Assembly: GCA_009781075.1 (NCBI GenBank)
Contig: WQYU01000006.1
Location: forward strand, 1-42,873
Direction: 5' to 3'
DNA from: Paludibacter sp.
GTDB taxonomy: Bacteria; Bacteroidota; Bacteroidia; Bacteroidales; Paludibacteraceae
DNA length: 42,873 nucleotides
Shown piece after piece: positions 15,483 through 26,220 of this stretch. The stretch's first letter is position 1; each line of letters starts with the position of its first letter. The position numbers were made by a program, and so were the translations under genes. A model generated the notes under the pieces. That model was given only the letters and a program-made list of their open reading frames with translations, was not told the origin of the DNA and made no database searches.

Positions 15483-17375
15483 ATGACAGAAGATATTCAA
15501 GGAAATATTATTTTAAATAGTTCGGATTATCAAGACGATAATATTATAAAAATAGCGCCGTTAGAACACGTTCGGATGCGTCCTGGTATGTATATCGGCA
15601 AGTTAGGGGACGGCAGTCACCCTGACGACGGTATATATGTTCTGCTCAAAGAAGTGATTGACAATGCAATAGACGAATTTAGAATGGGCGCAGGAAAAAT
15701 TATTGAAATCACCTTGCAAAATGAACAAATCTGTGTACGAGACTATGGGCGCGGTATTCCGTTGGGAAAAATGATTGATGCAGTTTCAGAAATGAATACC
15801 GGCGGAAAATTCGACACCAAAGCATTTAAAAAATCTGTCGGGATGAACGGAGTTGGAACTAAGGCAGTTAATGCACTTGCGCAAACATTTGTAGTACAAA
15901 GTTTTAGAGACGCAAAAATGAGAAAGGCAGAGTTTGAATGTGGGAAGTTGATTTTCGACAGCGATATAACTAATGACCTGAAATCACTATCAGGTACTTT
16001 GGTTGAATTTACACCCGACAATACGCTTTTTGAAAATTATCATTACAGAGAAGAAATCATTTTGACTATGCTTCGCAATTATGCCTATCTTAATACGGGC
16101 TTAACGCTGATTTTTAACGGAGAAAAAATCTTCTCAAAAAATGGATTACTCGATTTGCTAAACGAAAACTTAACTTCCGAGCCGCTTTATCCTATTATTC
16201 ATCTAAAAGGCGAAGATATTGAAATTGCTTTTTGCCATTCCGACCAGTATGGCGAAGAATATTACAGTTTTGTAAATGGACAGCATACAACGCAGGGAGG
16301 AACGCACCAGTCGGCTTTCCGCGAAGCAGTAGCGCGGACTATCAAAGAATTTTATAATAAAAATATGGAATATTCCGACATTCGCAACGGAATAACTGCT
16401 GCTATTGCAATTAATGTTGAAGAACCGATTTTTGAAAGTCAAACAAAAACCAAACTCGGTTCGCGCGATATTTCAAAAGATGGGATTACGGTGAATAAAT
16501 TTATTTCCGATTTTTTAAAAAAAGAATTGGATAATTTTCTTCATCGCACTTCCGAAACGGCAAATATTCTTCAGCAAAAAATTCAGGATTCAGAAAAAGA
16601 GCGGAAAGCCATTGCAGGAGTTACCAAGCAGGCACGCGAGCGGGCAAAAAAAGCAAATTTACATAATAAAAAACTTCGCGACTGCCGTTTTCATTACAAT
16701 GACAGCCCTTCAAAAGACGACAAGCGCAACGAAATGATAGAAAATTCCTGTATTTTTATCACCGAAGGCGATTCTGCGAGCGGCTCAATTACTAAAAGCC
16801 GTGATGTGAATACACAGGCGGTGTTTTCGCTACGTGGTAAGCCGCTCAATACTTTTGGTTTGACAAAAAGAGTCGTGTACGAAAATGAAGAATTTAACCT
16901 TCTGCAGTCGGCTCTCAATATTGAAGACGGAATAGAAAATTTGCGTTATAATAAAGTTATTGTTGCCACCGATGCCGATGTTGACGGTATGCATATTCGG
17001 CTGTTGCTGATAAGTTTTTTCCTGCAATTTTTCCCGGAATTAATTAAGAAAGGACATGTTTATATACTTCAAACGCCTCTTTTTCGCGTGCGCAATAAAA
17101 AAGAAACCTGTTATTGTTACAGCGAAGACGAACGCATTAAGGCATTAAAAAAATTGGGAAATGGTTCAGAAATTACGCGATTTAAAGGACTTGGAGAAAT
17201 TTCACCCGATGAATTCAAACATTTTATAGGTAAAAATATTCGACTTGACCAAGTTACTTTGCGCAAAGAAGATGCCGTTGGCGACCTGCTCACATTTTAT
17301 ATGGGCAAAAACACTTCCGAACGACAGGAATTTATTATCGAAAATCTTGTTGTAGAAGAAGATGTACCAATTTGA
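15483..17375 (+). CDS. parE: DNA topoisomerase IV subunit B (ParE)
   Basis: This 630-aa protein is the ATPase subunit of a type IIA topoisomerase; with ParC it decatenates replicated chromosomes. GHKL ATPase motifs are EVIDNAIDE (57-65), DYGRGIP (87-93) and [11 protein letters not shown] (121-131), and the transducer has QTKTKLGS (320-327). The TOPRIM domain has EGDSAS at 428-433 and DADVDG at 497-502, which carry the metal ligands. The length and the Bacteroidota-type segment [12 protein letters not shown] favour ParE over GyrB, which is usually longer. No parC lies next to it in this window. It has its own promoter and is followed by tRNA-Lys. Confidence 0.9.
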   Translation: MTEDIQGNIILNSSDYQDDNIIKIAPLEHVRMRPGMYIGKLGDGSHPDDGIYVLLKEVIDNAIDEFRMGAGKIIEITLQNEQICVRDYGRGIPLGKMIDAVSEMNTGGKFDTKAFKKSVGMNGVGTKAVNALAQTFVVQSFRDAKMRKAEFECGKLIFDSDITNDLKSLSGTLVEFTPDNTLFENYHYREEIILTMLRNYAYLNTGLTLIFNGEKIFSKNGLLDLLNENLTSEPLYPIIHLKGEDIEIAFCHSDQYGEEYYSFVNGQHTTQGGTHQSAFREAVARTIKEFYNKNMEYSDIRNGITAAIAINVEEPIFESQTKTKLGSRDISKDGITVNKFISDFLKKELDNFLHRTSETANILQQKIQDSEKERKAIAGVTKQARERAKKANLHNKKLRDCRFHYNDSPSKDDKRNEMIENSCIFITEGDSASGSITKSRDVNTQAVFSLRGKPLNTFGLTKRVVYENEEFNLLQSALNIEDGIENLRYNKVIVATDADVDGMHIRLLLISFFLQFFPELIKKGHVYILQTPLFRVRNKKETCYCYSEDERIKALKKLGNGSEITRFKGLGEISPDEFKHFIGKNIRLDQVTLRKEDAVGDLLTFYMGKNTSERQEFIIENLVVEEDVPI

Positions 17376-17497
17376 AATAGTACATTTTAATTAAATAATA
17401 AATAAAAAATATTTTTAATTCTCAATTAAATCTTACGCTGGATTATGGATTTTGTCGAGTATAATCTTACTTGTAAAATTTTATTTTAAAAATATTT

Positions 17498-17527
17498 TTG
17501 CAGTTTTATAAAAAATCATTACCTTTG
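17498..17527 (+). promoter_or_regulatory. Promoter of tRNA-Lys
   Basis: TTG (17498-17500) and TACCTTTG (17520-17527) have the ideal 19-bp spacing and end 23 bp before the tRNA. This is one of the clearest Bacteroidota promoters in the window. Confidence 0.75.
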
Positions 17528-17550
17528 CACCCACTTTTTTGAAAAGCATT

Positions 17551-17623
17551 GATTCATTAGCTCAGCAGGTAGAGCACATCCCTTTTAAGGATGGGGTCCT
17601 GGGTTCGAGCCCCAGATGGATCA
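17551..17623 (+). tRNA. tRNA-Lys (anticodon TTT)
   Basis: The 73-nt cloverleaf is complete. The acceptor arm is GATTCAT/ATGGATC with one G-T pair, the D arm GCTC/GAGC, the anticodon stem CATCC/GGATG with loop CTTTTAA, and the T arm CTGGG/CCCAG with TTCGAGC. The anticodon TTT is at 17584-17586. The discriminator is A and CCA is not encoded. Confidence 0.97.
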
Positions 17624-17647
17624 CGTAGAAATACATAGAAAATGTGA

Positions 17648-19702
<2,055 letters not shown>

Positions 19703-19807
19703 TAATTTTTGTTCATATAAAGGGGTAGAGTAAAATCATCATATTAATTTTTCATTAAATTTCCACGAAATAATATTCTCAAAAGTACGTAATTGAAAAA
19801 TTTCATG

Positions 19808-19815
19808 TATATTTG
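19808..19815 (+). promoter_or_regulatory. Promoter -7 element of aminotransferase gene
   Basis: TATATTTG lies 29 bp before the start codon and fits TAnnTTTG. A -33 box at the expected distance is not obvious. Confidence 0.4.
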
Positions 19816-19844
19816 CAGCGAAAAAATCTTAAATTTATACTTTA

Positions 19845-21038
19845 ATGGCTCAAGTATCTCGTAGAATATCAGAACTTTCCACATCGGAAACGCTTGCAAT
19901 GTCGGCAAAAAGTGCAGAATTGCAAGCAAAGGGAATTGACGTTATTAATCTTAGCGTTGGAGAACCCGATTTTTTCACTCCTGACCATATCAAACTCGCT
20001 GCAAAACAGGCAATTGACGAAAATTATTCGTTTTATTCGCCCGTTCCTGGATTTCTGGAACTGCGGCAGGCTATTTGCAAAAAACTCAAAAACGAAAATC
20101 AACTTGATTTTTCGCCTGCACAGATTGTTGTGTCCAACGGAGCGAAACAAGCCATTTGCAATGTCCTTTTGTCGATTGTAGGGCATAACGACGAAGTAAT
20201 TATACCTGCGCCTTTTTGGGTTTCATATCCGGAAATGGTAAAACTTGCCGATGCTACCCCAGTTTTTGTGTCGGCAAATATTGAAAATGAATTTAAAATT
20301 ACACCGACACAACTTGAAGAGGCAATTACTCCTAAAACTCGTGCAATAATTCTCTGTTCGCCATCGAATCCAACAGGTAGCGTTTATTCACAACAAGAAT
20401 TAACTGCATTGGTTCAAGTGCTTGAACGCCATCCGAATATTATCATTCTTTCGGATGAAATTTATGAACATATTAATTATTCAGGCAAACATCAGAGTAT
20501 TGCGCAGTTTGAAAATATTCGTGAGCGGACAGTTGTAATCAACGGAGTTTCAAAATGTTACGCAATGACCGGCTGGCGAATCGGCTGGATTGCTGCTCCA
20601 AAATGGATAGTCGATGCATGTAACAAATTGCAGGGGCAATTTACTTCCGGAGCATGTAGCGTTTCACAAAAAGCCGCTCAAGTGGCTTACGAAAGCGACC
20701 AAACTTGTGTTATTGAGATGCAGAAAGCATTCCAACGCCGCAGAGATTTAGTTGTTGGCTTGGCAAGCAAAATTGACGGATTGAAAGTCAATTATCCACA
20801 GGGCGCATTTTATATTTTCCCCGAATGTAAAGAGTTCTTTGGTAAATCGTTTGGCGACAAAAAAATTCAGAACGCCTCTGACCTTGCAATGTATCTGCTT
20901 GAAAATGCTCACGTTGCCTGTGTAGCGGGAGATGCATTTGGTGCGCCTGAATGCATCCGAATGTCGTATGCAACGTCAGACGACAAACTCATTACCGCCT
21001 TTGAAAGAATAAAAATAGCAGTGGAAAAACTTCAATAG
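19845..21038 (+). CDS. Pyridoxal-phosphate aspartate aminotransferase (class I)
   Basis: This 397-aa enzyme belongs to the fold-type I aminotransferase subgroup (AspB/AATase I-gamma), which transfers the amino group of aspartate to 2-oxoglutarate. Visible motifs are NLSVGEPDFFTP (35-46), SNGAKQAICN, CSPSNPTGSVY (substrate and cofactor binding), SDEIYE with D204 contacting the pyridine nitrogen, and NGVSKCYAMTGWRIGW with the Schiff-base lysine K237. The carboxylate-binding arginine is in CIRMSYATS near the C-terminus. It is a stand-alone gene between ligA and an IS remnant. Some relatives also accept prephenate or aromatic substrates, so exact specificity is open. Confidence 0.9.
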   Translation: MAQVSRRISELSTSETLAMSAKSAELQAKGIDVINLSVGEPDFFTPDHIKLAAKQAIDENYSFYSPVPGFLELRQAICKKLKNENQLDFSPAQIVVSNGAKQAICNVLLSIVGHNDEVIIPAPFWVSYPEMVKLADATPVFVSANIENEFKITPTQLEEAITPKTRAIILCSPSNPTGSVYSQQELTALVQVLERHPNIIILSDEIYEHINYSGKHQSIAQFENIRERTVVINGVSKCYAMTGWRIGWIAAPKWIVDACNKLQGQFTSGACSVSQKAAQVAYESDQTCVIEMQKAFQRRRDLVVGLASKIDGLKVNYPQGAFYIFPECKEFFGKSFGDKKIQNASDLAMYLLENAHVACVAGDAFGAPECIRMSYATSDDKLITAFERIKIAVEKLQ

Positions 21039-21067
21039 TTTCAATTTTTGGTATTGCTTTACAAAGG

Positions 21068-21146
21068 ATGCTGTTATAATAATTTAATTTTCAATTAGTT
21101 ATAATCTATTTTTGTTTATAGTTCATTATTCTTTTGCTAACAGCAT
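21068..21146. repeat. 9-bp inverted repeat after the aminotransferase gene
   Basis: ATGCTGTTA (21068-21076) and TAACAGCAT (21138-21146) are separated by 61 AT-rich bases. It may be a weak 3' structure or an old mobile-element end. Apart from the IS1-like remnant, 21039-21552 shows no gene. Confidence 0.25.
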
Positions 21147-21256
21147 ATTTGTATATATGTTTGCTTGCAAAGGTAATACTTTTTCTTGAACTATAAAACA
21201 CTATAATAAACTATAGCAAAAAATATTATATTCGGTACTTTAAAAAGTATGCTATT

Positions 21257-21470
21257 CTACACATATCCAAAATTAATGTAAAAGGAAGCTAATTCAAATG
21301 TTTTAAAATGATTGAACATTTTTTTAGAGAAACAGCAAGCTTTTCTGAAAGCCCATTTGATACGGTGCCCTAATCCTTTTCAATACCAATAGTATTTTCT
21401 CTTCCTACAATGTTATTGTCGGCACAAAAAGCATCTTTATTCTGATTTTGCTTCCATGTTACTATGAAAT
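21257..21470 (-). pseudogene. Degenerate IS1-like transposase C-terminus
   Basis: Reading the minus strand, one frame gives TWKQNQNKDAFCADNN and IVGRENTIGIEK. After a frameshift near 21371 the next frame gives GHRIKWAFRKACCFSKKM and FNHFKTFELASFYINFGYV, then a stop at 21257. The pattern of a glycine-rich turn, an IE motif, then a basic RK..CFSK segment resembles the C-terminus of IS1-family transposases. It is broken and lacks the N-terminus. The assignment is tentative. Confidence 0.45.
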
Positions 21471-21552
21471 AATTTTTTATGCAATTTTTTTCTTATAACA
21501 TTTTGATAATCAATACTATTTGTAAAATAATTAATTTATTGTTATAAAAAAA

Positions 21553-21584
21553 TTTTGCAATATAAAAATAATGTTGTACTTTTG
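21553..21584 (+). promoter_or_regulatory. Promoter of tRNA-Asp
   Basis: TTTTG (21553-21557) and TACTTTTG (21577-21584) are spaced 19 bp apart and end 20 bp before the tRNA. Confidence 0.7.
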
Positions 21585-21604
21585 CAGTCGCGAATCTTTT
21601 TAAA

Positions 21605-21678
21605 GGTGTGGTAGTTCAGCTGGTTAGAATACGTGCCTGTCACGCACGGGGTCGCGGGTTCGAGTCCCGTCCATACCG
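21605..21678 (+). tRNA. tRNA-Asp (anticodon GTC)
   Basis: The 74-nt cloverleaf has acceptor GGTGTGG/CCATACC, D arm GTTC/GAAT-type, anticodon stem CGTGC/GCACG with loop CTGTCAC, and T arm GCGGG/CCCGT with TTCGAGT. The anticodon GTC is at 21639-21641 and the discriminator is G. The following bases read CA rather than a full CCA. Phage-like coding sequence starts about 60 bp downstream. Confidence 0.97.
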
Positions 21679-21739
21679 CAAAAGACTATTTATTGACATT
21701 GTTTTACGCTGTTTTGCACATATTTTTTATACCAAAAAT

Positions 21740-22003
21740 TTGGTTGGTATAAAAAGTGGTATTACAGAGTTGCAAACTGCAAATTCAAACTTGCAAAAAG
21801 ATTTAACCAACTTAAAAAAAGCGGTTGACAATAATTCTGTTTCTCAAGGTGAGTATGCCAAATCGGCAGCCGCTACAAAAGTAGCGATTCAGCAGAATAA
21901 CGAAACAATTCGCTTGTATCAAAAAGAAATACGTAATGTAGACATAAAAAAGCAGCATTTTATCACCGCTTCTGTTTCCATGTTTCCATTCGTTTGCAAG
22001 TGA
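21740..22003 (+). pseudogene. Probable phage tape-measure-like fragment
   Basis: From about 21743 the frame reads VGIKSGITELQTANSNLQKDL, then NLKKAVDNNSVSQGEYAK and ATKVAIQQNNETIRLYQKEIRNV. It is a heptad-rich coiled coil of the kind found near the N-terminus of Bacteroidota phage tail tape-measure proteins. It has no start codon of its own; the in-frame ATG lies inside tRNA-Asp. The tail of the frame after about 21950 is unrelated. I read it as a leftover of a prophage that used the tRNA as its attachment site. Confidence 0.4.
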
Positions 22004-22084
22004 GTGGAATTTAGTTTTATGTTTTTAACATAAAATATTATACGTTAAAAACGCTCTACCATTAGCCCCATTGTTGCAAACGAA
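21989..22084. repeat. Inverted repeat pair enclosing a hairpin
   Basis: TTCGTTTGCAA (21989-21999) and TTGCAAACGAA (22074-22084) are perfect 11-bp inverted arms. Between them lies a 9-bp hairpin TTTTATGTT-ttt-AACATAAAA (22015-22035). This is a compact symmetric unit of 96 bp directly after the phage-like fragment. It could be a small non-autonomous element or a phage end. Confidence 0.4.
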
Positions 22085-22143
22085 GGGCAGCAAGTAAGTT
22101 ATAACAGCAAAAAACATAATTTATATCAATATTGAAAATCTAA

Positions 22144-23100
22144 TCAGACTGTACGTTCTATTCCAAATTTTTCGTTAGAATGAACAGTCCCTTCAGGTTC
22201 GACATGGATGCGAATATCATACACATTCTCAATACGTTGGCGGATATTTTGTTCAACATTATTAGAAATTTCGTGTGCCTGATTGAGCGAACAGTTTCCC
22301 TCCGCTTCAATATCCAAACTTATCAGATACATTCCACCTGTTGTACGGATGCGTACCCGATGAGGATTTTTTGCGCCATCTGTTGCGTCAACTGCCTCAA
22401 AAACCGTGTCATAAATTGCAGTATCTTTAACACTGTCCATCAGTTCGGTATTGGAATCCAGAAAAATGGTAATAGCCGTTTTTAGGATAAAAAAACTAAT
22501 AATTACACCCGTAATCGAGTCAAGAATTGGAGCCTTTAAAATAAAAGTAAAAAACAACCCCACAAGCACACTGCACGAAATCAGTATGTCATTTCGCATA
22601 TTTTTTGCATTTGCAATTAGCATTTGACTTTCAATTCGCTTGCCTGCACGAAATTGGTACAGCGACAGCACAAGTTTGCCTCCGATAGAAAAAATCGTAA
22701 CCCAAATAGCCATCATGTCAGGCACTGTGCGCTCTGCACCCCAAAAAGTTGCTTTCACCGAAGTAATAAGCATTTGAACACCGGCATAAAAAATCACAAA
22801 CGAAAGGATTTTAGAGGCAATTGCTTCTGCTTTTTCATAGCCATAAACATATTTCCTGTCGGGAGGACGGTTTACAATCCGAGATGTAAAAATCATCACA
22901 ATCGACACAACAATATCTGTAGCCGAATCAATACCATCGCTGATAACAGCCAAACTGCCTGTAATAAAGCCGATTACAAGTTTGAGCAGCGATAAAATCG
23001 TGTTGCCAATGGTACTAACCCACGAGGCACGCAGCATTATTTTATTTTTATTATCCAAAATTTTTAAATTATTAAACTTTTTTAATTTTTCTTCGCACAA
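22144..23100 (-). CDS. Cation diffusion facilitator family transporter
   Basis: This 318-aa inner-membrane protein exports divalent metals by proton antiport. It has about six membrane helices in residues 25-215 and a cytoplasmic C-terminal domain (HRVRIRTTGGMYLISLDIEAEG, YDIRIHVEPEG). The TM2 site reads SDGIDSATD with D58xxxD62, and TM5 reads ANAKNMRND with N167xxxD171. Zinc exporters normally have HxxxD at both, so this protein lacks both histidines and is more likely a Mn/Fe-type member. The start used overlaps the upstream exosortase gene by 29 bp; M22 (MLRASWV) is an alternative start. Confidence 0.88.
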   Translation of the reverse strand: MCEEKLKKFNNLKILDNKNKIMLRASWVSTIGNTILSLLKLVIGFITGSLAVISDGIDSATDIVVSIVMIFTSRIVNRPPDRKYVYGYEKAEAIASKILSFVIFYAGVQMLITSVKATFWGAERTVPDMMAIWVTIFSIGGKLVLSLYQFRAGKRIESQMLIANAKNMRNDILISCSVLVGLFFTFILKAPILDSITGVIISFFILKTAITIFLDSNTELMDSVKDTAIYDTVFEAVDATDGAKNPHRVRIRTTGGMYLISLDIEAEGNCSLNQAHEISNNVEQNIRQRIENVYDIRIHVEPEGTVHSNEKFGIERTV

Positions 23101-23671
23101 ATTTTTCTTCCCAAAGCACCCATAGAGAGAAAATTACAAAATAGAAAAGCAGTTTTAATAATATTTCATGGACAAAATAAAACCATTCCGGGTGAAATTT
23201 TGTAATTATTGCTATTGTGCTGATTCTAAATATGTTAAATAAATAAATCACCACAAGTCCGGCAGGAATATACCAAAGTTTTTGCTGCCATGCTCCACGA
23301 TAAAACACTATTATACAGATAAATATATACGATTGCTTTATTGCAGTGCAGCCCCAAATAACATTGATGCCACGCTGCACATCGGGAAACCAAATATTGT
23401 ATCCAAATCTCAATGTCGAGCCAAAGCCTAAAATATTTATTATCTTATTGCAAACCAGCGCAATATGCCGAACCATAAATCTAAATGGTAGAGAAATATC
23501 AAGTCCCAAAAAAGTAACATGGACATCGGACTCCTCTCCTACAACAAGTAACTTCCACACAAAGTGCGCAATCATCAGAATTATAATAAAATAAAATATT
23601 CCGGAATATTGTTTATACTTTCCGAAAATGCTTTTTTCGCTCCCGTTTTCTGTATGTTTAATTTCTTCCAT
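23072..23671 (-). CDS. Exosortase/archaeosortase family transpeptidase
   Basis: This 199-aa multi-pass membrane protein has the exosortase catalytic triad in order: C108 in VIWGCTAIKQ, R149 in LFNIFRIST, and H168 in YFVHEILLKLLFY. Enzymes of this family cut and re-attach proteins carrying a C-terminal tripartite (PEP-CTERM-like) signal at the inner-membrane surface. It is short, like the stand-alone XrtF/XrtN-type enzymes of Bacteroidota, and lacks the extra EpsI domain. It overlaps the metal-transporter gene by 29 bp and is probably cotranscribed with it. No protein in this window shows an obvious target signal, so the substrate is unknown. Confidence 0.82.
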   Translation of the reverse strand: MEEIKHTENGSEKSIFGKYKQYSGIFYFIIILMIAHFVWKLLVVGEESDVHVTFLGLDISLPFRFMVRHIALVCNKIINILGFGSTLRFGYNIWFPDVQRGINVIWGCTAIKQSYIFICIIVFYRGAWQQKLWYIPAGLVVIYLFNIFRISTIAIITKFHPEWFYFVHEILLKLLFYFVIFSLWVLWEEKFVRRKIKKV

Positions 23672-23739
23672 TTTATATAAATATTTATTTACTGATAAAA
23701 TTTTTCAAATTATAATTAATAAAATTATTGATAAAAAAA

Positions 23740-24762
23740 TCACATCTCAACACGTGCAAAAGGCACTTCTGTAATTTCACAAAAATCATTTTTTAAATAT
23801 TTAAAATATCCTGCTGTGGCTATCATTGCGGCGTTGTCGGTTGTATATTCAAAAGGCGGAATGAAAACGTTCCATTTTAATTTTTCGCCATAATCGACAA
23901 AAGTTTGCCTCAGAGCCGAATTTGCAGAAACACCGCCTGCAAGCGCTATCTCTTTGATATTTAAGTCATTTGCTGCTGAAATGAGTTTTTTCATTAAAAT
24001 ATCTACAACAGTAGCCTGCAACGAAGCACAAAGGTCGTTGATATTTTCGGTAATAAAATTCTCATTTTTTGCCATTTTATCTCTCAAAAAATACAAAAAA
24101 GACGTTTTTAATCCACTGAAACTGTAGTTATAATCCTTAATATTTGGTTTGCTAAATACAAATTTTGTCGGATTGCCCGTTTTGGCAAGTTTATCAACGT
24201 GCGGACCTCCCGGATAGGGCAAGCCCATAACTTTTGCACATTTATCGAACGCTTCGCCTGCTGCGTCATCAATTGTCTGTCCAATAATTTTCATTTTAAA
24301 AAAATCATCAACACAAATAATTTGGGAATTTCCGCCGGAAACCAACAGACATAAAAACGGAAATTTCGGCTTTTGCCTGTCCTGCTTATCATCGTTGATA
24401 AAATGCGCTAAAACGTGTCCCTGCAAATGATTTACATCAATAATAGGAATATTGAGCGATTGTGCCAGCCCTTTTGCAAAACTTGTTCCGACAAGCAACG
24501 ACCCCAACAGACCCGGTCCCCGCGTGAAAGCCACAGCCGAAAGTTCAGATTTATCAACCTTTGCGCGTTTCAATGCTTCAGATACGACAGGAACAATATT
24601 TTGCTGATGAGCCCGCGAAGCCAACTCAGGCACCACGCCGCCATAAGCAGCATGAATTTGCTGATTTGCAATAACATTCGACAGCAACATTCCATCGCGT
24701 ACTATTGCCGCCGAAGTATCATCGCACGAAGATTCTATTCCCAAAATTACTGCTGATTTCAT
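23740..24762 (-). CDS. tsaD: tRNA N6-adenosine threonylcarbamoyltransferase TsaD
   Basis: This 340-aa protein transfers the threonylcarbamoyl group to A37 of tRNAs reading ANN codons, together with TsaB, TsaC and TsaE. The ASKHA fold starts with ILGIESSCDDTSAAIV. The metal-binding histidines are in HLQGHVLAH, and LLVSGGNSQI, PYPGGPHVDK and ALAGGVSANSALR are further conserved loops. I chose the ATG at 24762 (MKSAVILGIESS) because a 13-residue in-frame extension upstream has no family similarity and would overlap the amylase gene. The start is 4 bp from the amylase stop, so the two are probably cotranscribed. Confidence 0.95.
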   Translation of the reverse strand: MKSAVILGIESSCDDTSAAIVRDGMLLSNVIANQQIHAAYGGVVPELASRAHQQNIVPVVSEALKRAKVDKSELSAVAFTRGPGLLGSLLVGTSFAKGLAQSLNIPIIDVNHLQGHVLAHFINDDKQDRQKPKFPFLCLLVSGGNSQIICVDDFFKMKIIGQTIDDAAGEAFDKCAKVMGLPYPGGPHVDKLAKTGNPTKFVFSKPNIKDYNYSFSGLKTSFLYFLRDKMAKNENFITENINDLCASLQATVVDILMKKLISAANDLNIKEIALAGGVSANSALRQTFVDYGEKLKWNVFIPPFEYTTDNAAMIATAGYFKYLKNDFCEITEVPFARVEM

Positions 24763-24766
24763 TTTT

Positions 24767-26128
24767 CTATCGCACCCAAACCTTGTATTCCCATGGTCCA
24801 AGTTTTATTGGAAATGTAATTTTTGATTTTTTCCCCGTAAAATATTCGGTAAATTCTTCTTTTGGAAAAACATCGTTAGAATAAACGTCATGTTTTTTAC
24901 CGCTAAGATTCAATGCAACAACAATCTCTTTACCTTCTTTGAAACGCGAAAAAACGAGAATATTATTTGCTGCACCAACTCGATTATACATTTTTACCTC
25001 ACCACCTTGTGTCCCTGCTTTGAGTGCAGGATGAGTATGTTTGAGTTCATTGAGTTTTTTATAAAAAGCGAAAGTACTGTTTTTTGTCCAGGACGGAACC
25101 ATATCTTTTTCAAAAAACTGCAGACGTTTTTTCATTCCGATTTCCTGCCCGGTGTAAATCAGTGGCATGCCCGGCAGGGTATAAGTCAAAACAGCAAATG
25201 CTTGCGCACCACCTTTATAACGCTCATATTCTGTTCCATTCCAAGAGTTTTCGTCGTGATTGGTGATAAAATTCATTTTGTAAGCATCGGCAGGCAAAGT
25301 AGAATCATTTTTTAACAAATAATTGCGTATTGTTTGAACGCTACTATCGTTTTGAGCGATTGTATTCATTATATGTAACAAATTCCACGCATAGTCGGCA
25401 TCAAAGGCATTGTTCAGCAATTCGGGTTTTTCGGCTTCTGCAAGCATAAAAACAGGTTTAATATTGTCTAAAACTATGCGAGCGCTATCCCAAAACATTG
25501 TTGGGACTTCGGCTGCAACATCACAACGAAAGCCGTCAATATCAAAATCGCTTACCCAAAATTTCATCGCTTCGGTCATCGCAGCACGCATTGCGCCATT
25601 GTCGTAATTGAGTTTGTAAGTATCTGTCCAATCGTATGGACATGTCGGATTGCCAACAGAATCAAGAACATACCAATCTTTATGGTCGGAGAGCCATACA
25701 TTGTCGCAGCCGGTATGATTGGCAACCCAGTCGAGAATTACCTTAAAGCCCATTTGATGAGCCTTTGCAATAAGCGATTTAAAATCTTCGGCAGTTCCGA
25801 ATTCTGAGTTAATCCCTTTGTAATCTTTTACAGCATAATAACTTCCGAGTGTTCCTTTGCGATTAAGTTCGGAAATAGGATAAACAGGCATAAACCACAA
25901 AATATCAATTCCTAAATCTTTCAACTGCGGCAAATAATTTTCAAATGCTTTAAAAGTGCCTTCTTTTGTATATTGGCGCACATTTACTTCGTAAATAACA
26001 GCCGTGCGCGTCCAATCCTGATGTACAACAGGTTTCGGTTCAAATGTATTTTTGGCAGTTTTTTGGCACGAAGCACAAAATAATGTAGCCAAAAAAATTG
26101 TTATCAAATAAAAAATAGATTTATTCAT
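24767..26128 (-). CDS. GH13 alpha-amylase family lipoprotein
   Basis: This 453-aa glycoside hydrolase has a lipoprotein signal (TLFCAS|C, C21) and so is envelope-anchored. GH13 regions are present: VILDWVANHTG (region I), DGFRCDVA with nucleophile D203 (II), FMLAEAEK with acid/base E231 (III), and FITNHDEN with D292 (IV). A short C-terminal beta domain follows. It should cleave alpha-1,4 glucans or maltodextrins, as SusG-type enzymes do. There is no susC/susD pair next to it, so it is not part of a visible polysaccharide locus. I start at MNKSIFYLIT because the 15-residue extension precedes a normal signal peptide and runs into the promoter. Confidence 0.9.
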   Translation of the reverse strand: MNKSIFYLITIFLATLFCASCQKTAKNTFEPKPVVHQDWTRTAVIYEVNVRQYTKEGTFKAFENYLPQLKDLGIDILWFMPVYPISELNRKGTLGSYYAVKDYKGINSEFGTAEDFKSLIAKAHQMGFKVILDWVANHTGCDNVWLSDHKDWYVLDSVGNPTCPYDWTDTYKLNYDNGAMRAAMTEAMKFWVSDFDIDGFRCDVAAEVPTMFWDSARIVLDNIKPVFMLAEAEKPELLNNAFDADYAWNLLHIMNTIAQNDSSVQTIRNYLLKNDSTLPADAYKMNFITNHDENSWNGTEYERYKGGAQAFAVLTYTLPGMPLIYTGQEIGMKKRLQFFEKDMVPSWTKNSTFAFYKKLNELKHTHPALKAGTQGGEVKMYNRVGAANNILVFSRFKEGKEIVVALNLSGKKHDVYSNDVFPKEEFTEYFTGKKSKITFPIKLGPWEYKVWVR

Positions 26129-26170
26129 TTTAAAATATTTTAAAGATGTTAAAGAATAAAAAACTTGAGG

Positions 26171-26202
26171 CAAAGTTACAAAAAATTATTATTATTTTAC
26201 AA
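26171..26202 (-). promoter_or_regulatory. Promoter of the amylase-tsaD transcript
   Basis: On the minus strand TTG (plus 26200-26202) and TAACTTTG (plus 26171-26178) are spaced 21 bp apart. The element overlaps the extended amylase frame and supports the start at 26128. Confidence 0.55.
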
Positions 26203-26220
26203 ATGCAAATATACATAACT

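Noticed and set aside
21608-21742. The 5' part of an open frame that starts inside tRNA-Asp
   Set aside because: It is a translation of the tRNA and its flank; only the part after about 21743 resembles a protein.
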